A DNA stretch of 64,000 bases from Planctomycetota bacterium (lineage in GTDB: Bacteria > Planctomycetota > Phycisphaerae > Phycisphaerales > UBA1924), in NCBI GenBank assembly GCA_963204725.1, contig CAUJHH010000024.1, positions 1 to 64,000 on the forward strand, written 5' to 3'. The notes beneath the pieces are model-generated. The model was given only the letters and a program-made list of their open reading frames with translations, was not told the origin of the DNA and ran no database searches. The translations under genes and the position numbers were made by a program. Of this stretch, positions 37,056-43,912 are shown in pieces (positions within the stretch are counted from its first letter, which is position 1; every line of letters begins with the position of its first letter).

Positions 37056-37678
37056 TCGTCGCTGAAGCGAATGTCGGGATCGTGGTTGCCGTTGTTGTGG
37101 GCGCGATCGTCCTGCTGCCCACCATCTGGCTGATCGCCACTTTCAACCGGATGGCGAGGACGCGCCAGCACATCCGGGAGAGTTGGTCGGACATCGATGT
37201 CGAACTCAAGCGTCGCTATGACCTCATCCCGAATCTCGTCGAAACGGTCAAGGGCTTCGCATCACATGAGCAGGATGTCTTCGCACGGGTCGCCGAGCTC
37301 CGGGCAAGGGCGCTCGCGAGCAACGGTCCTGCGAGCCAACAGGCGGCCGACGAGTCCGCACTCCTTCTCGGGCTCAAGCAGCTCTTTGTGGTCTCCGAGC
37401 GATATCCGACGCTCAAATCCGACGCGCACTTTCTCTCGCTCCAAAGGGAACTTGCCCTGACCGAGGATCGGATCGCCGCGGCACGCCGCTTCTTCAACGC
37501 GAATGTGCGTGAGATGAACCAGCTCTGCCAGTCCGTTCCGACCAACCTCGTTGCCGGCATGTTCGGCTTCCAGTCTGAGACGTTCTTCGAGCTGTCCAGC
37601 GAGGCCGAGCGCGTCGTGCCGCGCGTGCACTCGGCGTCGATGACCCAGCCGATGGCGACGCCGAGCGAGCGGGCCTAA
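37052..37678 (+). CDS. LemA-family protein
   Basis: 208 aa. LemA proteins have an N-terminal membrane helix and a helical-bundle domain; function is not settled. The helix here is IVVAVVVGAIVLLPTIWLIATFN, followed by the conserved VELKRRYDLIPNLVETVKGFASHEQ region and the tail VREMNQLCQSVPTNLVAGMFGF. The start is GTG at 37052, overlapping the previous stop by four bases. A terminal extension of about 20 residues (SEAERVVPRVHSASMTQPMA) is polar. It converges on the fumarylacetoacetate hydrolase-family gene. Confidence 0.9.
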   Translation: MIVAEANVGIVVAVVVGAIVLLPTIWLIATFNRMARTRQHIRESWSDIDVELKRRYDLIPNLVETVKGFASHEQDVFARVAELRARALASNGPASQQAADESALLLGLKQLFVVSERYPTLKSDAHFLSLQRELALTEDRIAAARRFFNANVREMNQLCQSVPTNLVAGMFGFQSETFFELSSEAERVVPRVHSASMTQPMATPSERA

Positions 37679-37698
37679 CCGACCCCTTGCCGTCCGCT

Positions 37699-38430
37699 TC
37701 ACTCGAATCGCACGCGGTTCCGCAAGACGCCGATTCGATCGATCTCGACCTCGACGATGTCGCCGTGTTTCAGCCAGACGGGAGGCTTTCTCGCCATGCC
37801 GACACCGCTCGGAGTGCCGGTCAGGATGACCGTGCCTGCGAGCAGCGTCGTTCCTTGGGAGAGGTCCGAGACCAGCCTTGCCACGCTGAAGATCATGTCG
37901 CGGGTGTGCCCATCCTGCATGACCGCTCCGTTCACGCGGCAGATGACCCGCAGCGACTGTGGATCTGTGATGGATGTCGCGGGAACGATGTGGGGGCCGA
38001 GCGGACAGAACGTGTCGAAGGACTTCCCGCGACAGAACTGGCCGCCCGCGCCCTCTTTTTGCCACCATCGCGCCGAGACGTCGTTTGCGCAGCAATAGCC
38101 GAGCACGTGTGAGAGCGCGGCGTCCACCGAGACATCGCACGCATCGCGACCGATCACCACTGCCAGCTCCGCCTCCCAGTCGACTTGCTCGCGATCCTGG
38201 CAGACATGTGGCACCACGATGTCCGCTGCGTTCACGCTCGCTGCCATCGGGTTCTTCGCGAACACCATTGGTCGCTCGGGAACATCAGCGGCCTGCTCCC
38301 TCGCGTGCTCGGCGTAATTGCGCCCGATGCCGATGATGTATCGGAGTGGAATCGGGGTGCGAGCGCCAGCGACAAACTCGACGCCAATGGCGGTCTTGTT
38401 GATCTTGATGGTCTCTGTAGTTGTGCCCAT
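37699..38430 (-). CDS. Fumarylacetoacetate hydrolase-family protein
   Basis: 243 aa. Single FAH domain. Conserved metal-binding and fold motifs are IIGIGRNYAEHARE, VDWEAELAVVIGRDA, VLGYCCANDVSARWWQ, KSFDTFCPLGPHIV and GTVILTGTPSGVGMARKPP (partly quoted). Enzymes of this family hydrolyse or decarboxylate 2-oxo acids in aromatic catabolism, or act as acylpyruvases. No aromatic degradation genes lie near, so the substrate is open. GGAG seven bases before ATG. Followed in the upstream direction, after 20 bases, by the mqnD stop. Confidence 0.87.
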   Translation of the reverse strand: MGTTTETIKINKTAIGVEFVAGARTPIPLRYIIGIGRNYAEHAREQAADVPERPMVFAKNPMAASVNAADIVVPHVCQDREQVDWEAELAVVIGRDACDVSVDAALSHVLGYCCANDVSARWWQKEGAGGQFCRGKSFDTFCPLGPHIVPATSITDPQSLRVICRVNGAVMQDGHTRDMIFSVARLVSDLSQGTTLLAGTVILTGTPSGVGMARKPPVWLKHGDIVEVEIDRIGVLRNRVRFE

Positions 38431-38450
38431 CGCCTGCTCCGTGTTTGTGG

Positions 38451-39380
38451 CTAGATCGCGTCGATCGCTCCGGGTTCGGCGAAGAGCCCAGCCCTGGCCC
38501 CCTCGCGATAGAGCATCTGGAGCGCTTCGACGCCCGCCGGCCCCATGTCAACCGTTTGGTCGTTCACGTACATCGTGAGGTACCGGTCGAGCAGCGTCTT
38601 GTTCTTCCATTCCGGTCGCTCGTCACTTCGCGCGAGCAGGAACGCCCGTGTGCGATCTCCGTCGTCGATCGCGTGCTGGACTGAGCTCCGGAGGAGCGCG
38701 GCGACGCGCTCGCAGGTCCCCGTGCCGTGCATCGCATCGAGGTCGCGACGGATCACATTGAGCCCGAGCGGGAGCGGCTTGCCGGTTCGCGCGGTCCACG
38801 CGGGTCCGAGCTCGAGCACGACGCGCAGCCCGAGCGACTCCGGGTCGATCTGCGCTTCGTGGATCAACAGGCCCGCGCCCGCGCGCCCCTCACGCACCGC
38901 GTCAACGATCTGGTGGAACGGCATTTCCAGAGTCGAAAGGTCGCCTCCTGCGAGGATGCGCAGAACGAGATAGGCCGTCGTGTGTCGGCCGGGTATTGCC
39001 ACGCGTCCACCGGCATGTCGCGCTCGATTCTTGACATCATCGAGCGTCCGACTCTCGCTCCCCGCAGCCACGACGAGCTTTGGACCATACGACATCCCGA
39101 TCGAAGCGCCGCAGCGCGTGATCTGGTACCGCCGGTGGATCGAGGGATATGCGTTCGCGGAGATCGCGGTGATATCGAGATCGCCGCGGTCGATCGCACG
39201 CTCATTCAATTCCTGGATATCGGAGGCGATCGGCGAAAACGCGAATCCGCCGGTGTCGATCGCGGGGCGGCCATCCGCGCCCGGAAATGGGGCGCCGTGC
39301 CGATCGCGCATGCCCGAGAGCGGCCACCACATGGCCATGTCGTCCGCGTCGGGAGAATGAGCGAGGGTCAATTCGATCAT
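38451..39380 (-). CDS. mqnD: 1,4-dihydroxy-6-naphthoate synthase (MqnD-like)
   Basis: 309 aa. Converts cyclic dehypoxanthine futalosine to 1,4-dihydroxy-6-naphthoate in the futalosine route to menaquinone. The N-terminal LAHSPDADDMAMWWPL corresponds to the SPDxDD motif of MqnD. Other conserved parts are DIQELNERA, DLDITAISANAYP, IPGRHTTAYLVLRI and LLIHEAQ. MqnA is a related paralogue, but the SPDxDD start fits MqnD better. Other mqn genes are not in the window. Transcribed with the FAH-family gene 20 bases downstream. Confidence 0.85.
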   Translation of the reverse strand: MIELTLAHSPDADDMAMWWPLSGMRDRHGAPFPGADGRPAIDTGGFAFSPIASDIQELNERAIDRGDLDITAISANAYPSIHRRYQITRCGASIGMSYGPKLVVAAGSESRTLDDVKNRARHAGGRVAIPGRHTTAYLVLRILAGGDLSTLEMPFHQIVDAVREGRAGAGLLIHEAQIDPESLGLRVVLELGPAWTARTGKPLPLGLNVIRRDLDAMHGTGTCERVAALLRSSVQHAIDDGDRTRAFLLARSDERPEWKNKTLLDRYLTMYVNDQTVDMGPAGVEALQMLYREGARAGLFAEPGAIDAI

Positions 39381-39411
39381 CGAGGCCAGAGGATAGGTGC
39401 AGTACGGCCCG

Positions 39412-40380
39412 TCACACCCGCGGGGTGTCGCCCGACCGGACTGAGCGATTCAGCCGCTCGACCATCGCGCCCCCGATCAAGCCAGCACTCGCCTGAGGGA
39501 CAGGGAGCACCGTTGATCCCTGAACGAGCGATCGGACGCTCCCACGCACGATTCGGGCGGCAGCGACGAGTCCCGTCCAGATGCTCGCGACTGGGGCGTC
39601 GCTGTTGGGCGTCAGCGCGACCACCGTCGTGTCGTCGATCGGCGCCGCACCACCCCGGTATGCCGCTACCCCATCGACGACCTGCTTGACCATTGCCTCT
39701 GGCTTGGCCATCGGCATCGCCCTGACCAATTCGAGGAGCCCGGCCTCTCCCAGCATCCGGCCATGGGGCGAGCTTGCCTCTGTCAAGGCGTCGGTGTAGA
39801 AGAGAACGATGTCGTCTTGGGAGAGTCTCACACCGAACTGTGAGTACCGGCCGTCGGCATCGATCCCAAGCGGGATGTCGAACATGCCGGAGTCCTCCGG
39901 ATCGTTCGCGCTCGCCTCGAGTGCCAGGACCGACCATGTGCCGCGTTTGGCTCGATACCAGAGGGGACGCGGGTGCCCGGCGTTGCTGATGGAAAGCGTG
40001 CGAGTCGGCGCCCAGTATGTCGCCACGATCGCGGTCGCGAAGAGCCCGCCATTGTCGAGCGCTGCGAACTCGCGATTCAATCCGTTGATCATGCGAGTGG
40101 GATCGATGTAGTTGATGAATCGACGCATGAGATCGCGGAGCGCACGCGCGACACTGGCGACGGACTCGCCGTGGCCGCTCACGTCGGCGATCAGGATCCG
40201 CGTGATGCGTCCGGTTGCGCAACTGGACAGGTAGTGGATGTCTCCGCCAGAGCTGCTCTGGCCAACCGGAGCGGAATACACCGCGGCGTCAAGGCCGGCC
40301 ATCGCGACGCGCCGCTCGGCGGGCTCGTTCCCTCCCCAGACCTCCAGGCACTGCATGCGTTCGCTCGGTTCGCCGTCCAA
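39412..40380 (-). CDS. SpoIIE/RsbU-type PP2C serine phosphatase
   Basis: 322 aa. PPM-family phosphatase of the type that controls partner-switching regulators. Metal-binding and catalytic motifs: GGDIHYLS, IADVSGHGESVASVARALR, FYTDALTEASS and APIDDTTVVAL. There is no sensor domain; the N-terminus is short (MQCLEVWGGN...) and the C-terminus adds about 60 residues. The start is TTG at 40380, favoured by AGGAG seven bases upstream; ATG at 40356 is the alternative but has no clear Shine-Dalgarno. No anti-sigma antagonist kinase is next to it, so its substrate is unknown. Confidence 0.85.
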   Translation of the reverse strand: MDGEPSERMQCLEVWGGNEPAERRVAMAGLDAAVYSAPVGQSSSGGDIHYLSSCATGRITRILIADVSGHGESVASVARALRDLMRRFINYIDPTRMINGLNREFAALDNGGLFATAIVATYWAPTRTLSISNAGHPRPLWYRAKRGTWSVLALEASANDPEDSGMFDIPLGIDADGRYSQFGVRLSQDDIVLFYTDALTEASSPHGRMLGEAGLLELVRAMPMAKPEAMVKQVVDGVAAYRGGAAPIDDTTVVALTPNSDAPVASIWTGLVAAARIVRGSVRSLVQGSTVLPVPQASAGLIGGAMVERLNRSVRSGDTPRV

Positions 40381-40463
40381 TATCGACTCCTTCTCCCTGG
40401 GAAGATTCGATGTCGGAAACGAGCGGCGGATTCGAGCAGATTCAAGAATATCGCGGCTAAGTC

Positions 40464-41621
40464 TCAGGCCAAGAGCGCGTCGAGGAGTTCGGAGACTCCC
40501 TTGCCCTGGGTTGCAACGGTCTCGACGACTGGGCGCCTCCCCGCGACGTCGCGCAGATCCCGCACCAGCTCGTTCTCGCCCGGGTGATCGGCCTTGTTGC
40601 AGACAAAGACGTCCGCGATCTCCAGGATCCCCGCCTTGTCCATCTGCACCGCATCGCCCATGCCCGGCGTGAGCACCACGGCCGTTCGATCGACATGTTT
40701 GCGGATCTTGGTCTCGTTCTGTCCGGCACCAACCGTCTCAACGAAAAGCGTGTTGTACGCGTCTGCGCCCTCGTACGCTCCGCCGATCAGTTGCACGACA
40801 TCGTCGAGCGCGTGGTAGTCCTCTCCGCTGATCGCCAGCGAGCGGTAGTAGGCTGACTCATCAATCGCGTTGAAATCGACGCGCAGGCGATCACCAAGCA
40901 ACGCGCCCGTCGTGATCGGGCTCATCGGATCGAACGCGATCACGGCGCAGCGCCCGAATGAGGCGTCAGCTTTCGACCTCCTGCTGTACTCGCCCACCAG
41001 CTGCGCCACGAGTGTGGACTTTCCGGCCCCGGGCGAGCCGGTGATGCCGACGACCCGGCGCGGACGCTTTCTCGTTGCGCCGGCGCGGATCGGCTTGCCC
41101 GCATGAGCGAGCGAGATATCCCGGGCCAGTTGCGCGGTGGGATGCCCGCTCTGGACCTTCGGTTCGAGGGATCGCACGGAGCCTCGGACGGCCTCGGCGA
41201 TCTGCTCCAGGCCCGTTCCCGTGGTAAAACACTTGGCCACCCCGAGTTCGAGCAGCTTCGTGATGTCTTCCTGAGGCAGGATCCCCCCCATGTAGACGGG
41301 AATGTCGGCGCGCCCAAGCTCGCGAAGCGAATCCACCAGACGGGGTCCCAGCGCGAGATGCGAGTTGGACATCATCGACGCTGCGATCACATCGCAGTCT
41401 TCGTCGCGCGCCGAGATCGCGAGCGAACGGGGCGTCTGCCAAAGCCCGGAGTAGATCACGTGCACCCCGGAATCGCGGAGCGCACGAGCAATGACCTTGA
41501 CCCCCCGATCGTGCCCGTCCAATCCCATCTTGCCGAGCAGTACACGTGGGCGGTGCGGAAGATCCGCGCACCGGTCTCGCTTCTCGAACTCGCTCGTCGG
41601 ATGGTTGATCGTGCTTGGCAT
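40464..41621 (-). CDS. B12-binding domain fused to MeaB/ArgK-type GTPase
   Basis: 385 aa. Residues about 25-150 match the C-terminal B12-binding domain of acyl-CoA mutases, with the cobalt-ligand motif LDGHDRG (His37) and the GLWQTPRSL segment. Residues about 187-385 match MeaB, the GTPase chaperone that protects and reloads methylmalonyl-CoA mutase, with Walker A GSPGAGKST (Lys201), VIAFDPMSPITTGALLGDR, FVETVGAGQNE and CNKADHPGEN. This order equals the N-terminal half of IcmF, but the mutase domain is missing. It is likely the small subunit plus chaperone for a mutase encoded elsewhere. HMG-CoA lyase lies divergently 380 bases away. Confidence 0.88.
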   Translation of the reverse strand: MPSTINHPTSEFEKRDRCADLPHRPRVLLGKMGLDGHDRGVKVIARALRDSGVHVIYSGLWQTPRSLAISARDEDCDVIAASMMSNSHLALGPRLVDSLRELGRADIPVYMGGILPQEDITKLLELGVAKCFTTGTGLEQIAEAVRGSVRSLEPKVQSGHPTAQLARDISLAHAGKPIRAGATRKRPRRVVGITGSPGAGKSTLVAQLVGEYSRRSKADASFGRCAVIAFDPMSPITTGALLGDRLRVDFNAIDESAYYRSLAISGEDYHALDDVVQLIGGAYEGADAYNTLFVETVGAGQNETKIRKHVDRTAVVLTPGMGDAVQMDKAGILEIADVFVCNKADHPGENELVRDLRDVAGRRPVVETVATQGKGVSELLDALLA

Positions 41622-41696
41622 GGCTGCTCCGCTGGATGTTGGCGGCCGAACCCGCCGGCTCAGGGAGCATAGCCGAGATGGATGCGGTTCCCACCT

Positions 41697-41939
41697 TCAG
41701 CGATCGATCCGCCCTTGTCGGTCGGCCTCGAAATCCACGACTCGGCGCCCCTCCGAGTTCCGGGAAGTCCCACGGGAGCGTGCCGCGTACTTACCGGTCA
41801 GCACGGGAAGCGAGGCGAAAAAGATGACGGCAAGGATAGCGAACAGAACCATCGCCGCCCCTCCTCCTCCCGAGGAACGAGCGAGCGGCACCCCGACCAA
41901 CAGGCCGACCAGCACGATGACAGCGACGACCAGCCTCAT
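41697..41939 (-). CDS. Small two-helix membrane protein (possible)
   Basis: 80 aa. Two hydrophobic segments, LVVAVIVLVGLLVGVPLA (about 3-20) and AMVLFAILAVIFFASLPVL (about 29-47), then a basic C-terminal tail. No family recognised and no Shine-Dalgarno visible before the ATG. The hydrophobic pattern is unlike the Arg-rich shadow frames typical of this GC-rich sequence, which is the reason to list it. It lies between the B12/MeaB gene and the mvaB start, antisense to an upstream extension of the mvaB frame. Confidence 0.5.
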   Translation of the reverse strand: MRLVVAVIVLVGLLVGVPLARSSGGGGAAMVLFAILAVIFFASLPVLTGKYAARSRGTSRNSEGRRVVDFEADRQGRIDR

Positions 41940-41999
41940 CTGGTCAGCGTATGCAATCGGGTTGGCGACCCCGGCTCGAACGCGTTAGCATCGATCCGC

Positions 42000-42950
42000 A
42001 TGAGCGAACTGGTGCGCATCACGGATGTTTCGCCTCGCGACGGGCTTCAGAACGAAGCCGAGATCGTGGCGACGCACGCGAAAGTCGCCCTGGTCCGGCA
42101 ACTCTGTCTCGCACACGTGGACGAGATTGAGGTCTCGAGCTTTGTGTCGCCCAAGTGGGTGCCCCAGTTGGCCGACGCCGCGTCGGTGTTCGCGGCGTGT
42201 GCCGCGTTCAAGCCGACCGACGTGGAGTTCTCCGCACTCGTGCCGAATGCGAAGGGGCTCGAATCCGCGTTCAGGGTCAACCACGATGCGGGCTCGCGCG
42301 TGATCGATAAGGTCTCGGTCTTTACCGCGGCCTCGGAGACCTTCTCCAAGCGGAACACCAACGCGAGCATCGCGGAGACGCTTGCACGATTTGAGCCCGT
42401 GCTCTCGTCTGCGAAGCATTCGGGCCTTCGCGTCAGGGCATACCTCTCCTGTGTCATCGCGTGTCCGTTCGAAGGCCCGATCGATCCGGCTCAGGTGGCG
42501 CGGGTTTCGACTCAATTGCTTGACCTCGGCGTCGATGAGCTCGATCTGGGAGACACCATCGGCGCGGGCACGCCCCAGTCCACACGGGCGATGATCGAGG
42601 CGGTGGTCGGATCGGTCGGTAGCCGCCTCGACCTTGCGTCGAAAGGGAGCGGCGTGCCGCTCGTGCTCCACTTTCATGACACGTTCGGGCGGGCTGCCGA
42701 ATGTGTGGTTGAAGCGTTGGGTCTGGGAGTTCGCCAGTTTGATGGTGCTGCGGGAGGGCTCGGCGGGTGCCCGTACGCCTCGACCCCCGATCGTCGCGCC
42801 CCGGGCAACATCGCAACCGACACGCTTGTGCGAACGATCGAGTCCACCGGCTATCGAACCAGAGTCCGTGGCACCGATCTGGCTCGGGCGTCGGCGATGG
42901 CGAGCACAATCGTCGGTCGACCTGTTTCGCAAGAAAGAGGCCCCCCTTGA
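42000..42950 (+). CDS. mvaB: Hydroxymethylglutaryl-CoA lyase
   Basis: 316 aa. Splits 3-hydroxy-3-methylglutaryl-CoA into acetoacetate and acetyl-CoA, the last step of leucine breakdown. HMGL-like TIM-barrel motifs: ITDVSPRDGLQNE with the metal-binding and catalytic Arg13 and Asp14, LHFHDTFGRA with the metal-binding His pair, and GGLGGCPYA with the catalytic Cys. ATG at 42000; the longer upstream frame overlaps intergenic sequence. The stop TGA overlaps the TTG start of the next gene (TTGA), so the two are coupled. Confidence 0.93.
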   Translation: MSELVRITDVSPRDGLQNEAEIVATHAKVALVRQLCLAHVDEIEVSSFVSPKWVPQLADAASVFAACAAFKPTDVEFSALVPNAKGLESAFRVNHDAGSRVIDKVSVFTAASETFSKRNTNASIAETLARFEPVLSSAKHSGLRVRAYLSCVIACPFEGPIDPAQVARVSTQLLDLGVDELDLGDTIGAGTPQSTRAMIEAVVGSVGSRLDLASKGSGVPLVLHFHDTFGRAAECVVEALGLGVRQFDGAAGGLGGCPYASTPDRRAPGNIATDTLVRTIESTGYRTRVRGTDLARASAMASTIVGRPVSQERGPP

Positions 42951-43699
42951 TCCGCACCACTATCGACAACGGCGTGGGAGTCATCATGCTCGCTCGGCCG
43001 GAACGCCGGAACGCGCTCACGCCGGAGATGCTGACCGATTTGTCTGCTGGAGCCGCCCGCATCGGCTCTCGATCACGCGCGATCCTTGTCATGGGAGAGG
43101 GGCCGGCGTTCTGCGCCGGGTTCGATCTGGATCTCTGCCGCGACGACCACTCCGGCGAGGTGCTTCGACGGCTCCTTTCCGGATTGTCAGAAGTTGTTCA
43201 GACATTTCGTAGCCAGCCGTGCCCGGTTGTCATGGCAATCCATGGTGCCGCGGTTGCCGGCGGGTGCGCCCTGCTCGGAGGGGCGGACGTGACGGTCGCG
43301 GAGTTTGAGACCAAGCTGGGGTATCCGGTCGCCCGCCTGGGCATCTCGCCGGCCGTGAGCACCCCGTTTCTTGCTTCGGAGATCGCACAAGGAGGCGTTC
43401 GCCAACTCCAACTGGATCCCGGGCTGATTGGCGCACCCCGAGCGCGGCAACTCGGTCTGGTTGCTGAGGTTGTGTCTGGAATCGAAGCGACGCAGGCGAG
43501 GGGACGAGCCTTGGCGGAGTCCCTTGCTGCGAAGTCGCCCGAGGCGATTTCGGCGACCCGGACTTGGCTCCAGAATGTCTCGCCCGTTCCCCCTACCGGG
43601 GTCCGCGCTGGCCTCGACACTTCACTCAGACTTATCGGAGGAGACGAGTTGGGCAGGATGCTCAAACTGGCGTGGGCGGGACGCTCCACTCCCCCGTGA
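42947..43699 (+). CDS. Crotonase-family protein lacking both catalytic glutamates
   Basis: 250 aa. Enoyl-CoA hydratase/isomerase fold: ERRNALTPEM, the oxyanion-hole segment GPAFCAGFDL and HGAAVAGGCALLGG. In classic hydratases the two catalytic Glu lie in GGGCE and in the F-x-PE motif; here these read AGGCALL and GYPVARL, so both are replaced. The protein may be a thioesterase, isomerase, dehalogenase-like or another crotonase activity, or it may bind without catalysis. Start is TTG at 42947 with AGAGG upstream and a four-base overlap with mvaB. Coupling to mvaB suggests a role in leucine or acyl-CoA catabolism, for example methylglutaconyl-CoA metabolism. Confidence 0.85.
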   Translation: MIRTTIDNGVGVIMLARPERRNALTPEMLTDLSAGAARIGSRSRAILVMGEGPAFCAGFDLDLCRDDHSGEVLRRLLSGLSEVVQTFRSQPCPVVMAIHGAAVAGGCALLGGADVTVAEFETKLGYPVARLGISPAVSTPFLASEIAQGGVRQLQLDPGLIGAPRARQLGLVAEVVSGIEATQARGRALAESLAAKSPEAISATRTWLQNVSPVPPTGVRAGLDTSLRLIGGDELGRMLKLAWAGRSTPP

Positions 43700-43740
43700 C
43701 AGGTCCTAGGGAAAGATTCGGGTGTGAGGAACCGCGTGCA

Positions 43741-43912
43741 TTGACAGGACGAACACGCTATCATGGGTGGTAGGGAAGCGCGGGCCTACTCCGAAAGGAG
43801 TTACGGCCTGCGTCGCAGGGCCAGGATGCTCAGCGAGCGTTGGGCGTCCCGGCTGCAGTAAGGCAGCCAGGCACGGACGAATGGACCCCGAAGAAACCGG
43901 GAGTTACTGATT
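43741..43912 (+). ncRNA. Structured 5' leader RNA of the subtilase gene (candidate cis-regulatory RNA)
   Basis: The gap holds several consecutive hairpins. Stem 1 pairs 43778-43786 with 43805-43813, with a small internal loop and an inner ACTCC/GGAGT stem capped by a GAAA tetraloop (43793-43796). A second small stem GCTC/GAGC lies at 43828-43838. Stem 3 is GGCTGC/GCAGCC at 43851-43868. A final CCCG/CGGG hairpin (43887-43901) covers part of the Shine-Dalgarno. TTGACA at 43741-43746 could be a -35 box, but no -10 is found at the standard distance; a good TATCAT lies at 43759. The layout suggests a riboswitch or thermosensor-like leader. A loose similarity to the c-di-GMP-I class (GAAA-capped first stem) is not enough to call it. 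Confidence 0.5.
43887..43903 (+). promoter_or_regulatory. Hairpin that partly sequesters the ribosome binding site
   Basis: CCCG (43887-43890), loop AAGAAAC, CGGG (43898-43901) directly followed by AG, so the Shine-Dalgarno CGGGAG is half inside the stem. The ATG is 11 bases further. This is what an expression platform controlling translation start would look like. Confidence 0.45.

Noticed and set aside
40464-41621. Complete IcmF (fused isobutyryl-CoA mutase)
   Set aside because: The protein ends after the GTPase domain; no mutase barrel follows in any frame.
43741-43912. c-di-GMP-I riboswitch upstream of the subtilase
   Set aside because: A GAAA-capped stem and one short similar segment are seen, but the conserved core sequence is not; kept only as an unclassified structured leader.
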